Assembly (NCBI GenBank): GCA_033557465.1 | Contig: CM066048.1 | Coordinates: 18,948,305-19,012,304, forward strand | Length of the DNA stretch: 64,000 nucleotides | Direction: 5' to 3' | Source: Ichthyophis bannanicus | Lineage: Eukaryota; Chordata; Amphibia; Gymnophiona; Ichthyophiidae | Part shown: one piece after another, positions 1 through 10,165 of the stretch | How positions within the stretch are numbered: the first letter of the stretch is position 1 | Layout: each line of letters begins with the position of its first letter | Program-made: the position numbers and the translations under genes | The notes under the pieces: generated by a model | Seen by the model: the letters and a program-made list of their open reading frames with translations, nothing else | Databases searched by the model: none | What the model was told of the DNA's origin: nothing

Positions 1-243
1 GTGCCCAGGCAATTGATAATATTGGTGATATTTGAGGAACTTTTGTGGGAAAACCAGGCCCACAATTTGTGCCGAAACCCGGGATGATATTTGAGGACAA
101 TTGGTGCCTGAAACCCGGTCTCCTGAGTTTTAGAACTCCTAAATATTTTTTGTTATTGCTGAGAGGTCCGCATATATTTCAACTGGCTGGTTTTCCCACA
201 AATGTTCCTCAAATATCACCAATATTATCAATTGCCTGGGCAC
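1..243. repeat. Foldback repeat with 57-bp inverted arms
   Basis: Bases 1-57 and 187-243 are inverted copies of each other with one mismatch visible by eye, separated by about 129 bases. The arm begins GTGCCCAGGCAATTG. The left arm starts at the first base of the window, so the element may extend further left. Part of the arm (GATATTTGAGGA) recurs inside the loop near 87-100. This looks like a foldback or MITE-type DNA element; no transposase is visible and the family is unknown to me. Confidence 0.7.
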
Positions 244-1124
244 ATGGGAGTCGTGCACCAGAAAATAAAAAGAACTCAGATCACAATTATTTGTCAGTAA
301 AAATAACTCTTTTATTTGGCATAAGCAAAAGCTGTAAGCACAGATATACAAGTGTCTATCTGAGGGATCTGAGTGCAGGCAGCGTTCCCTTTCTCATAGT
401 GATGAGACAGAGAAGGCCCCCCATGAGCTTTGTAACTGCTTCCTTATATACCCTATACCCTCTGTAGCAACTCCTGCACAAAAGTTTTGTACCGTGTGCA
501 AAGGTTGCTGTACTGTCTGTAAAAGGCTGGAAGGCCATTTCAGAGGCCTGTTTCCTTTGGGGCAAAGGAGGGCCGTGTGCAAAAGTCTGCAGAGGGTCTT
601 TCCTTTGGAGCAAAGGCTCATTCTTGGGATCCACCCTTATTAGCATATTAATGGCTTTTATTCTTGCTAGTGTTGAGTCATTCTGGCTACACCCTGCCAT
701 CCCCTTTGTTTCATTAATCACTGGCACTGTAGTCTTCAGGGCTTATGAATAGTTTTGTATCACCAGCTTTGTTTGGCCTGTTTAACTTGTCCAGGCTTGC
801 CCAACTTGCTGAGGCCTGTTCAATCTGTTCAGGCCTGGGCTATCTTTTCTTAGCTGGGTCCATTTTTTTCTGTGCACTCCTGCTCAGAATATGGTTCCTC
901 TAGCTTCACTCTTGATGTGCTGGGCTCTGGGTACTCATTTTCTTAGCCCACATGCTTTTCTTCCGTGCCATCATAATATATTACAGCCTCAGGCAAGGAT
1001 GCAGCCATACTAGACATACCTATCAGCCAATTTCCCTTCATTTTATACATGTTAAAATAAAGTATACTAAATTTATGCCACAATGAATCTCTGTACATGG
1101 CTCTGCATCACCCTCATGCCGCCA
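244..1124. other. Unrecognised stretch without a gene
   Basis: I see no supported gene here. Open frames on the minus strand (356-727) have no recognisable motif. Bases 770-840 hold short imperfect repeats around 'AGGCCTGTT', and a G-run lies at about 1128-1140 at the border with the next element. It may be old repeat DNA. Confidence 0.4.
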
Positions 1125-2083
1125 CTGGGGGGGGGGGGGGAGTAGACAGTGGGGGCACTGTGAGGTGGAGGAAAGCAGAAACCTCAGATTAGGACCAAAA
1201 CGGTCAGACTACAAAGGTAGAAGAAAATTTTATTTTTAATTTAATGATTGGACTTGGTGCTATCTTTATATCTTATAAAATATAGGGAAATGCATCTCTT
1301 TCTATTTCTCTTGTGTTGCACTGTATGCAGAATCTGACTTCTTGGGGTTGCAGTTTAGGTTTATCTATATATGTTTATTTTTAGATTATGGTCACTTATT
1401 CTGCACTTGGTGAGGGTCTGTGTTCTGAGTGTGTGGCCAAGGCCAGGTGTTCTGTTAACATGGAGTTTCTATGCACGGATCTGTACTGCAGTAATATGAA
1501 TTGTTCAGCTTTTCAAATAGGTGTTTGGATGTTCCAGGGCCCACTGCAGTATATACTTTTTTTGGTAGACTCCTTATGTGAGTTTTGGAAGCTGGTGCTG
1601 GTATGGTATGGCATGGTAGATTTGCTCTACAGATCCTCAGTGACTTTGTTGTAGGGTTTTGTATTAGTTCATAATATGCCTGGATGCCTGGTACTGGAGA
1701 ATGTTTGTTATTGTTAGTGAGATGATCAGAATCATATTTTTTTAATATATATTGAGTTCTGTGGGTGAATGTTCTAGATCTGTTCTGCTCCCATTGTTGA
1801 GGGAGGGGGTTCTGTGAATGCAAAATAATATGTTTAAAAAAAGCAAGAACAATAATGCTGTTTATAATTTGGTGTTATAAACTGTGCTGTGGTTCTCGTT
1901 CTTTTCTTTTAGTTCCTTGGTGTGCAAACATCTTGCATTTCCTCCACATTATCTAATCGGCTTTTTTGATTTGGTTCAGTTCCTGACTGGGGTTTTGAGA
2001 GAGACTTCCCCCCTCCCGCTCGGGGGGGGGGGGCACCATCTCATCCCTCACCTCAGGCAGCAGATTGCCTTGAGCCGCCCCTA
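1125..2083 (+). mobile_element. hAT-like A family, 5'-truncated right part
   Basis: The stretch from about 1145 to 1880 matches 53010-53790 in order and wording (for example 'ttcttggggtt', 'tgttccagggcccactg'). The end 1900-2083 matches 54950-55114, including the terminal GAGCCGCCCCT. It is therefore the right part of the hAT-like A element seen complete at 51103-55114, lacking the palindrome and minisatellite. There is no open transposase. It also shows that the DNA at 53791-54950 in the other copy is an insertion, because this copy runs through without it. Confidence 0.75.
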
Positions 2084-2092
2084 GATGCTGGT

Positions 2093-2755
2093 TTGCATAC
2101 AGAGAGGAATTACCATCAGAAAGGAAGAGATACTAATGCCACTGTACAAGTCGTTGGTGAGGCCTCACTTGGAATATTATGTTCAGTTTTGAAGACCATA
2201 TCTCGCAAAGGATATAAAAAGACTGGAAATGGTTTAGAGGAAGATGACCAAAATGATTTGGTGCCTGCACCAGAAGACATATGAGAAGAGACTTGAAGAC
2301 CTAAATATGTATACTTTAGAGGAGAGGAGGGACAGGGGAGATATGATTCAGACCTTTAAATACTTTAAATAAGAGTATTAATGGACAAACAAACCTTTTT
2401 CGAAGACAGGGAAGCTGCAAAACTAGAGGACATAACATGAAGATGCAAGGGTTAAACTGAAAGGCAATGTCAGGAAATACTTTTTCACTGAAAGGGTCGT
2501 GGATGCTTGGAATGCCCTCCTGATGGAAGTGGTGGGGGCAAATACAGTGACAGAATTCAAAATGGCATAGGACAGACACAGTGGATCCCTTTATAGCAAC
2601 AGGATAAAATCAAAATAACCTTAACTGTCTCTGCTAGCTCAACAAATAAGGGTGACCTGTATGGAGCGGTGGGTACACAAAGGAATGGGGAGGGGTGACC
2701 TGTATGGTGCAGCAGGTGCACCCATCTACTCTTGCCACCTTGCTGGGCAGACTAG
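2093..2755 (+). mobile_element. CR1 LINE fragment, 3' end of ORF2
   Basis: Translating in shifting frames gives the C-terminal part of a CR1 reverse transcriptase, with recognisable wording such as 'MPLYKSLVRPHLEY', 'LNMYTLEERRDRGDMI' and 'KYFFTERVVDAWNA'. Several stops and frame changes interrupt it. The 3' untranslated part (2645-2755) contains a short duplication of 'gggtgacctgtatgg'. The subfamily differs from the CR1 at 25.0-28.0 kb. Confidence 0.8.
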
Positions 2756-3240
2756 ATAAAAACATAAGATATGCCATACTGGTTCAGACCAAGGTCCATC
2801 AAGCCCAGTATCCTGTTTCCAACAGTGGCCAATCCAGGTCACAAATACCTGGCAGGTTCCCAACAAGGCACACAGGTTCCATAATGCTTGTCCTGGGGCA
2901 AGCAGTGGATTTCTCGGGTCCCCTTTAATAATGGTTGATGGACCTTTCCTCCAGGAATTTGTCCAAACCTTTTTTAAACCCAGCTACACTAACAGCTTTT
3001 ACTACATCCTCCGGTAACAAATTCCAAAGTTTGATTACATGTTGAGTGAAAAAATATTTTTTCTTATTAGTCTTAAATGGGTTACACTGCAACTTCATTG
3101 CATGTCCCCTAGTCTTTCTATATTTTGATGGCGTAAACAATTGATCTAGGTTTACCCATTCCACTCCATTCATTAATTTATAGGCCTCTATCATGATGGT
3201 CTTTAGTTTCCATCATATACAATGTTACTATGTAGATAAG
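2756..3240 (-). mobile_element. CR1 (subfamily B) 3' end, minus strand
   Basis: The minus strand carries the C-terminal CR1 ORF2 wording (frame 3194-2925, ending '[14 protein letters not shown]') followed by the family 3' UTR, which on the plus strand reads 'acataagatatgccatac' at 2761 onward. The same 3' end recurs at 11440, 37400-37528, 48530-48676, 49226 and 53974, which defines CR1 subfamily B here. The copy is strongly 5'-truncated. Confidence 0.85.
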
Positions 3241-3615
3241 AAGGGGTTTATGTTATCCCGTCAAAATGTTTGTTGAATAAGTGTGTTTTAATCAGTTTCC
3301 GGAAAGTTGCAAGGTCATGGGTGTCTCTGATTTGTGGTGGGAAAGCATTCCATAGGCGTTGGGCAGGCAGTGAGATTACACTTGGTTAATGCTGGAGGTA
3401 GGTTTAGGAGGTCTGATGCGTTGCTTCTTCTTAGGCGGTTTTCCAGGATTCTTGTTATAACTGACTGTAAATATCTAGTAGATAGTTGATAGATTATTTT
3501 GAAGGTTGTCATGAGAGTTTTATATTTAATGCGACTCAGGAGAGATAACCAATGCAACTTCTTTAGAACAGAAGTGATATGGTTAGCTCGAGGTGAGCAT
3601 GTCAATTTGTACAGC
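3241..3615 (-). mobile_element. L2-type LINE fragment, RT C-terminus
   Basis: A minus-strand frame (3605-3315) shows the typical L2 C-terminal pattern: 'HITSVLKKLHWLSLL' followed by 'RIKYKTLMTTFKII', then a Leu-rich stretch and a WN-type motif region. L2 LINE proteins end with this block after the reverse transcriptase. No RT catalytic motif remains. It lies between two CR1 fragments. Confidence 0.75.
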
Positions 3616-3654
3616 AGAATTTAGCACCTTTGGGGGAAGAAATTATTGATTTCT

Positions 3655-4003
3655 GGCGAGATGTTTAAATACAGTACGCCCACGGCATAAATGCACAGGA
3701 GAGCCTCTTTAATTGAAAGAAAGCTCTGTATGAGGGGGGCATAAAATGAAGATGATAGGGGGTAGACTCAGGAATAATTTGCAGAAATATTTGTTTATGG
3801 AAAGAGTGGTAGATGCATGGAATAGTCTCCCAATAATGGTAGTAATGACGAGGACTATATGTGCATTCAAGAAAGCAGGGGACAAACACAGAAGATCTCT
3901 AAAGGAAATAAAAGGGACTGTAAAACTTAGTTGTTGGTATGGTAGGGCAGACTGGATAAGAATATATGGTCTTTATCTGTCATCATGTTTCTATGTTTCT
4001 AGA
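3655..4003 (+). mobile_element. CR1 (subfamily A) 3' end
   Basis: The plus strand encodes the last part of CR1-A ORF2 (the frame 3746-3920 region reads 'YLFMERVVDAWNSLP') and then the 3' UTR with the terminal 'catgtttctatgtttcta' repeat near 3985-4003. The same tail closes the CR1 at 28026 and the small copy at 30484. It is 5'-truncated and non-functional. Confidence 0.85.
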
Positions 4004-4390
4004 CTATGGGCCCGATACATATTTAGAAGATTTATGCTCCTAATTCTGAGTGTTATGCTCCTAAATTGGCCTCTGAAAATTTACTAGGGCTGAGTGTCTA
4101 GATACTTTCTTAAAATGTCACTAAATTCCTAAATTTAGGAGTATAAAAAGTGGGTGGCAACAGAGGCAGATTTAGGGTGGGAAAAAGACGTTTTCAGCTT
4201 AGCATTTCAGTACCAGGTACCTAAATAAGGCTAAATAAGCAAACAAATGGCAGGCCTAAATTTAGGAGCATGATGGGGGAGGGCCCATATACAAAGGCAT
4301 GTAGCTGGCAGAACTACAAACCACGTAAATGCTGCTTACCGGGATATTCAGTGGTGTTGAAGTGGTTTGAGATGCAAAATAGTGAGAGAG

Positions 4391-4655
4391 GAGTGGCTTA
4401 GTGGTTGGGGCAAGTTACCTTAGGCCAGAGGGCCAGAGTTTGAATTCTGCTAGAGGATAACAACCTTGTGCCAGAAGGACTGGGGTTTCTAGTCCTACAG
4501 GTGCTCCTTGGGCAAGCCACTTTTTGCCTCAGGTACAAAAACGTAGATTGTGAGCCCTTCGGGAACAAGGGAAATATATACGTATATATATAAATAGTAC
4601 CTGAATATACACCACTTGTAGAAAAGCAGTATATAAGCCTAGCTAAATAAAACTA
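4391..4655 (+). mobile_element. tRNA-derived SINE with MIR-like core and L2-like tail
   Basis: A pol III A box (TGGCTTAGTGG, 4394-4404) and a B-box-like AGTTTGAATTC (4437-4447) give a tRNA-derived head. A core resembling MIR/CORE-SINEs follows ('cttgggcaagccact', 'cctcaggtac'). The tail ('gattgtgagccc', 'agcagtatataagcc', then an A-rich end) resembles L2 LINE 3' ends, which suggests L2 machinery moved it. An AT microsatellite (about 4575-4592) lies inside the tail. Confidence 0.7.
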
Positions 4656-4921
4656 TGGCTAGTTTGAACAGCTAAACACCCCAATGCTAGCCAGCTCTGA
4701 GGACAGAGTGGGGGCATCCTCTGAGGATAACTAATTAGCATTGATATTCAGTCATCTTAAAATGGCTGAGGTTAGGCATTTTGAAGGCTAAATATCACTG
4801 CTGAACAGTTAACTAGATTGCTGTCTGACCAACCAGGGCCGTCCCGTCCATTGAGCAAGAATGTTGTTTGCACAGGGCCCCGCGTTTCAGGGGGCCCTGC
4901 GCAAACAACATTCTGCCCATA

Positions 4922-5330
4922 AGCCCAGGAAAACTTTAAAAGAAAAAACTAACTTGCTGCTGCTGCCACCCTGGCAACGGCAGAATCAAATGTCTCCCGC
5001 GGGGCCCCCACCCACCCAACAGAGCCCTCCCTCGATCACTCTCCTTGGCGCGGCTTTCAGAACCGCGAAGGGAGGGTTTCCCTCTCGCGGCTCTGTTAAG
5101 CCCGCTGCGGCTGATGGGAACAGGCATTTCAGGTTTCCCATCAGCCCCGGCCAGCTTAACAGAACCGCGAGAGGGAAACCCTCCTTTCGTGGCTCTGAAA
5201 GCCACGCCGAGGAGAGTGATCGAGGGAGGGCTCTGTTGGGCGGGCTGGGGCCCCCGCAGGAGACACTTGATTCTGTCACTGCCACAGCAGCAGCAGCAAG
5301 TTTGTTTTTTTCTTTTAAAGTTTCCCTAGG
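4922..5330. repeat. Long GC-rich palindrome of hAT-like A1
   Basis: Two arms of about 190-200 bases are near-perfect inverted copies with the centre near 5127 and a loop of about 14 bases. The centre reads ggctgatgggaa / ttcccatcagcc (5109-5120 and 5135-5146). The outer matching ends are aaactttaaaaga (4931-4943) and tcttttaaagttt (5311-5323). Open frames across it on both strands are by-products of the symmetry and GC richness. It could form a large hairpin or cruciform. Confidence 0.9.
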
Positions 5331-6010
5331 CTGATGGGGGTGGGAGAGGGGGGTAATGGGCTGGGGGTGGTCTAGGACTGGAAATGGACTGATGGGGGTG
5401 GGAGAGGGGGGGTAGGACTGGTAATGGGCTGCAAATAGCTGATGGGGATGGGGACGGGGGCTTGGAATGGAAATGGCTGAGTGGAAGGGGGGCTTGAACT
5501 GCAAATAGCTGAAGGGGAGGGGGGTTTGGAATGGAAATGGGCTGTGAGGGGGGAGCTAGGACTGGAAATGGGCTGAGTGGGGGGGAGCTAGGACAGGAAA
5601 TGGGCTGATGGAGGTGCTAGGATAGGACTGGAAATGGGCTGTTGGGGGTGCTGAGATTGGAAATGGGCTGTGAGGGGGGCTTGGAATGAAATGGACTCAT
5701 GGAGGGGCTAGAACTGGAAGTAGGCTCATTGGGGGCTGGGATTGGAAATGGGCTGAGTGGAGGGGAGCTAGGATTGACATGGGCTGATGGTGGGGCTAGG
5801 AAAGGACTAAAAATCGGCTGATGGGGGCTGGGATTGGAAATGAGCTGATGGAGGGACTTGATAGGACTGGAAATAGATGGGGGAGCTAGGACCTGAAATG
5901 GGCTGATGGTGGTGCTAGGATAGGACTGGAAATGGGCTGATGGGGGGGCTAGGACTGGAAGTGGGCTGATGCGGGGACTAGAAGGGAGCGGATGCTGGGT
6001 GGGGTTGGAA
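5330..6010 (+). repeat. G-rich minisatellite of hAT-like A1
   Basis: Degenerate tandem units of roughly 25-35 bases with the theme 'ggactggaaatgggctgatggggg' in fragments. Units vary in G-run length. The guanine runs lie on the plus strand only, so strand asymmetry is strong. The same unit theme recurs at 6740-7260 and 51650-52560 at the same place in the related copies, so it belongs to the element rather than to the locus. Confidence 0.85.
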
Positions 6011-6403
6011 CTAGAAGGGAGCTGATGTTGGGGGAGGATTAGAATGGGATGGGGCTGGGAGAGTGAAATGGAGAGGGGAAAAATACTTTGTGTGGGAGGG
6101 AAGAAAAATCTTCAATTGATTGGGTATTGGGCGAGTAAGTGGGGATTGAGGATGGAGGGGGTAACATTTGAGTGGATGAAATAGGAATGAGGAAAGAGCA
6201 AAAGGAGAAAGATTAGTACCGTATTTTCCGGCGTATAAGACGACTTTCTAAGCCCTAAAAATATGCTCAAAAGTCGGGGGTCGTCTTATACGCCGGTACA
6301 CGTTCTGCGACATGGCTCTGTCTTGCTTTGGCAGGGCCGGATTTACCTATAGCCAGCTACGCCGTGGCGTAGGGCCAACAGCTGGTAAGGGCCCACAAAA
6401 AGC

Positions 6404-6720
6404 TGCCGCCGCGGCAGCATGGACTGTCCCGCGGGGCCCCCTCTGCTGAATCCCTCCCTCCCTCCCTCCGCGACGGCTGAGCCCCTCCGTGCCGGCTTTG
6501 AGAGGCGCGAAGGGAGAGTGTCTCCCTCGCGTCTCTGTTAAGCCCGCAGGAGCTGATGGGTTTTCCCATCAGCCCCTGCGGGCTTAACAGAGACGCGAGG
6601 GAGACACTCTCCCTTCGCGCCTCTCAAAGCCGGCATGGAGGGGCTCAGCCGTCGCGGAGGGATTCAGCAGAGGGGGCCCCGCGGGACAGTCCATGCTGCG
6701 GCAGCGGCAGCAGCCAGCGT
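6404..6720. repeat. Long palindrome of hAT-like A2
   Basis: Arms of about 150 bases are near-perfect inverted copies centred near 6562 (gctgatggg / cccatcagc at 6552-6560 and 6565-6573). The outer ends include 'gcagcatggactgtcccg' on the left and its complement at about 6690-6710. The arm sequence differs from copy 1 although the central motif GCTGATGGG is shared, so palindromy has been kept while sequence diverged. Confidence 0.9.
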
Positions 6721-6739
6721 TTTATTTTTTTTATTAAAT

Positions 6740-7260
6740 GTTACTTGAGCCGATGGGGGGGCTGGGCCTGGAAATGGGCTGGGGGGGTTAAGACTGGAGG
6801 TGGGATGATGGGGTTAGGACTGGTAATGGGCTATGGGGGGGTTAGGACTGGTAATGGGCTGTGGGCTGATGGGGGCTGTCTGGTAATGGGCTATGGGGGG
6901 GTTAGGACTGATGGGCTATGGGGGGCTAGGACAGGAAATGGGCTAATGGGGAGGGGTTAGGACTTGAGGTGGGCTGATGGGTTTAGGACTGGTAATGGGC
7001 TGTGGGCTGATGGGGAGGGGGGTTAGGACTGGCAATGGGCTATGGGGGGCTGACTGGAAATGGGTTGATGGGGTTAGGACTGGTAATGGGTTATAGGGGG
7101 GGCTTAAACTGAAAATGGGGTGATGGGGGTTAGGACTGGAAGTGGGTTGATGGGGGGGCTAGGACTGGTATTGGGTTGGGGGGTTGCTAGGACTGGAAAT
7201 GGGCTGATGGGTGGCTAGGACTAGAAATGGGCTGATGCAGGGACTAGAAGGGAGCTGATG
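6740..7260 (+). repeat. G-rich minisatellite of hAT-like A2
   Basis: Degenerate tandem units with the theme 'ggactggtaatgggctatgggggg'. It follows the palindrome directly, as in the other two complete copies. Unit number and spacing differ from copy 1. The open frame 6556-6960 that crosses palindrome and repeat is not a gene. Confidence 0.85.
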
Positions 7261-8978
7261 TTGGGGGAGGATTAGAATGGGATGGGGCTGTAAAAGTAAA
7301 ATGGAGAAGGGAAAAATATTTTGTGTGGGAGGGATAAAAAATCTACAATTGGCCGGGTATTGGGAGAGTAAGTGGGGATTGAGGATGGAGGGGTAAAATT
7401 TGAGTGGATGAAATAGGAATGAGGAAAGAGCAAAAGGAGAAAGATAAGTATGTTAAAGCAGATGTAGAGAGAGAATGGAAAAAAACTAGAAGAGAGAAGA
7501 AAGGACAAATGGACAGCAGACGATGGAGAGTTAGCAGAAGACACGAAGAAACCAGAAGAAAGTGGCTGGAGCAATTGCAGCTGAAAAAAAATGCACAAAA
7601 GGTAGAAAAATATCTCTCTATTTTGAATTTATTAATTGGAATATGTCAGCTCTGGTAAATGTGCATCATTAACGTCTGCGCTTTGTTTAGTACAAGAGCA
7701 AATTAATGTATAGTTTTATTTCTACAGTGTTGTACATTCCAAGTTTGGCTTTTGGGATTCCCAGTTTAATTATGACGTCAGGGCCAACAGCGCGCAGCTG
7801 ATCCGGCATGCTCGTTTTTATCTTTTCTGGGGGCCCACAATTTTTGTTGGCGTAGGGCCTCACTCAAGGAGTAAATCCGGCCCTGTGTGGTACCGGTACT
7901 TCTTATCGATAGCAGCCGCCAGCCGCTTCACCAAGGATCATATGCTATCTCTTTTCACAAGAATTATAGTTCTGGAGAACTTCAGATCTATATTAAATAC
8001 CGCCTGCTTGTCACAGTTTGAATCAAATCTGATGGTTTTTTTTTTTTTGGTGTGCGCTGGAAGAGGGGTAGTCTTATACGGCGAGTATAGGCCAAACCCT
8101 ATATTTTAACAGGAAAAGTAGGGGGTCGACTTATACGCCCAGTCGTCTTATACGCTGGAAAATACGGTATGTTAAAGCAGATGTAGAGAGAGAATAGAAA
8201 AAAACTAGAAGAGAGAACAAAGGACAAATGGACAGCAGATGATGGAGAGTTAGCAGAAGACACGAAGAAACCAGAAGAAAGTGGCTGGAGCAATTGTAAC
8301 TGAAAAAAAATGCACAAAAGGTAGAAAAATATCTCTTTATTTTGAATTTATTAACTGGAATATGTCAGCTCTGGGAAATGTGAATCATTAACATCTGCGC
8401 TTTATTTAGTACAAGAGCAAATTAATTTATAGTTTTATTTCTACAGTGTTGTACATTCCAAGTTTGGCTTTTGGGGTTCCCAGTTTAATTATTGTCTTCC
8501 TGTTTCTAAATTGTGATTTCTTGTTTGGTGACGGTCTGTGTTCTGCATGTGTAACTGAGCTGAGGTATTCTGTTTATGTAATTCCTATTTGACATTGCCA
8601 CTTGTTCTCTTTCCCCAGTAGGTCATGTATTGTTATTCTCTGAAATGTAGTGGTTTAATATCTGCAGTGTTGCCTTTTGATAGGTAGGGTCTGGTGCTTT
8701 GTGAGTCCTGGTAGTGCTGTTAGGATACGGCGTGTTTGCTATGGGTTCTAAATGGGCAGTGTTTGTAGTAGTTCCTAATGTGTCTGGCGGTTGGCACTGG
8801 ATTATAGTAATGTAGAAATCTTTTAGTCTTTTTTTATCCATACACTCATTAAGAGGCATGTTTACTAAAAGTTAGTGTATGGTAACATTATGCAAATATT
8901 TATGCAAATGAGGCCCCTTATGCAAATTAGGCTCCGCACATGGCCCCGCACCCCCCTTGGGCCGCCCCTGTGACCAAC

Positions 8979-9904
8979 CCATTCGGTGCCTGTGGCTGGA
9001 TATGACCCTAGAACTGAATATCTGGGTCTACTCTAAAGCGGCAATGGACAGCTACTTTAACAGCACTGGCTGCCTGAATACTGGCCCCATAAAAATTAAA
9101 CTCCTAAACTGGGATGAATTTTCATAAGAAAACTTAATGTGGCTGAAAATAGGGTACAAATTTAGCAGTCTAAAATTTGGGTGCTCAGCTTTTTTTGAAT
9201 ATTTGACCCTATATACCTTAGCTCTGTGCAAACTGAGAAGTTGACACAATGAACAGTAGCAAAATAGAAAATATATTTTATTTATTAGGGAAGTCTCCAT
9301 GGTCAAAGAAAGAACCTCCAAAGTGGATCCAAGGTATTCATAGTTGCTGGTGTGGAAGCAGAGGAATTTCCCCACATCTCTACCCCATCCCAGTTCTGTC
9401 ACCACCACCACAATGTTGAGAACCAGAATTTTAGCCAAGCTCCTTCTGCCAAGAGTAAGGAAAACAGATCTTCCTTGCTGCCCAGCTCATTCCCTTCCAA
9501 ATCAACATGCCACATGCACCACCCCTGCCACTTTCAGGAGACAGGTCTTCCTACCCCTCATAGTTTCCCCATCTTGAAATACAGAAGTGGGTAAGCTGTT
9601 GCCTATCATTGCTCTGAAAGCCATAGTAGCAAGAGGCAGCTCGGGTACAGTAAGAGAAGCAACAGAGATGGTCAGTGATATTTAGAAAAAATGTGATAGG
9701 CAGAAAGAGTGAGATAAGTATCTGTCAATCTGTACATAGTTAAACCAACCTGTAAATAGTTGTGAGCTGACCATGTTGCCTATGACAGCCAGCTTGCCTG
9801 TACATAGTTACCCTGTCAGCCCCGTGAAGAAATCCCTGTTCTCTGTAAGTCCAGTGTAGGCCCTGCCTGCACTGCACAAATTTGTTAACTGTAAACTGCA
9901 CTGA
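8979..9904. other. Unrecognised non-genic DNA
   Basis: Up to about 9215 the sequence may be the right end of the MITE-like host element. From there to 9904 I see no gene, RNA or clear repeat; the open frames are short and without motifs. A (CTA)n microsatellite opens the next element at 9906. Confidence 0.35.
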
Positions 9905-10165
9905 TTCTACTACTACTACTACTAAGCATTTATAAAGCGCTACCAGGCGCACGCAGCGCTGTACAATGAAAACAAAAAAAGACAGTCCCTGCTCAAAAGA
10001 GCTTACAATCTAAAAAGACAAAGCAAGAAAAGGACTATAAAAAATATAAGAACAAGGGCAAAGAGACAAGAGCAGGAGAGACAGGACAAAGGAAAGAGGT
10101 AAGAACAAGTGTAAGAGGAAGAAAGAAAGGTGAAATAAAAGAGGGGAAGGAAGGAGAACAGCAAA

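Larger units (their letters stand above)
6332..7885. mobile_element. hAT-like A element, copy 2, nested
   Basis: The ends are CAGGGCCGGATTTAC (6332) and its exact complement GTAAATCCGGCCCTG (7871-7885). The order is the same as copy 1: palindrome, G-rich minisatellite, then a section matching 8170-8500 almost base for base ('agagaagaaaggacaaatgg' against 'agagaacaaaggacaaatgg'). A clear 8-bp duplication is not visible (TGCTTTGG against TGTGGTAC), so flanks have decayed or a deletion occurred. No transposase. Confidence 0.8.
6219..8167. mobile_element. TA-target DNA transposon (non-autonomous), split by hAT-like A2
   Basis: The left end CCGTATTTTCCGGCGTATAA and the right end are inverted copies over about 26 bases with one mismatch. 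TA is duplicated at 6217-6218 and 8168-8169. The uninterrupted sequence exists at 7440-7475 ('gataagtatgttaaagcag') in the other hAT-like A copy, which proves the insertion boundary. Without the nested 6332-7885 it would be about 0.4 kb. It has no open frame. The superfamily is not certain; a TA duplication fits Tc1/mariner-type or a related group. Confidence 0.85.
4834..8970. mobile_element. hAT-like A element, copy 1, split by a nested insertion
   Basis: It begins CAGGGCCGTCCC and ends with the near-complement GGGCCGCCCCTG. It is flanked by a perfect 8-bp duplication TGACCAAC (4826-4833 and 8971-8978). An 8-bp duplication with CAGGG-type ends is diagnostic of the hAT superfamily. Inside, in order: a long palindrome (4922-5330), a G-rich minisatellite (5330-6010) and a 3' section (6010-8970) interrupted by a TA-target transposon at 6219-8167. 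No transposase frame is present, so it depended on a partner in trans. Confidence 0.88.
4008..9215. mobile_element. Possible MITE-like element hosting the 4.8-9.0 kb nest
   Basis: The ends look like imperfect inverted repeats ('tatgggcccgatacatatt' near 4006 against the complement of 'gaatatttgaccctatat' near 9197-9215). The inner DNA is interrupted by a SINE (4391-4655) and by hAT-like A1 (4834-8970). No coding potential. The inverted-end match is imperfect, so this call is tentative. Removing the nested elements would leave roughly 0.8 kb. Confidence 0.4.

Noticed and set aside
4391..4460. Possible tRNA gene (A and B boxes)
   Set aside because: The boxes are linked to a MIR-like core and an L2-like tail and do not sit in a foldable cloverleaf with anticodon arm; it is a SINE head.
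4861..5504. Long overlapping open frames on both strands
   Set aside because: They cover a GC-rich palindrome, so the same low-stop sequence appears on both strands; the residues mirror each other and show no domain.
6357..6960. Frames reading the same peptide on both strands
   Set aside because: A direct effect of the palindrome at 6404-6720 followed by the minisatellite; not a gene.
6324..7893. 8-bp duplication around hAT-like A2
   Set aside because: Flanks TGCTTTGG and TGTGGTAC share too few positions to count as a target duplication.
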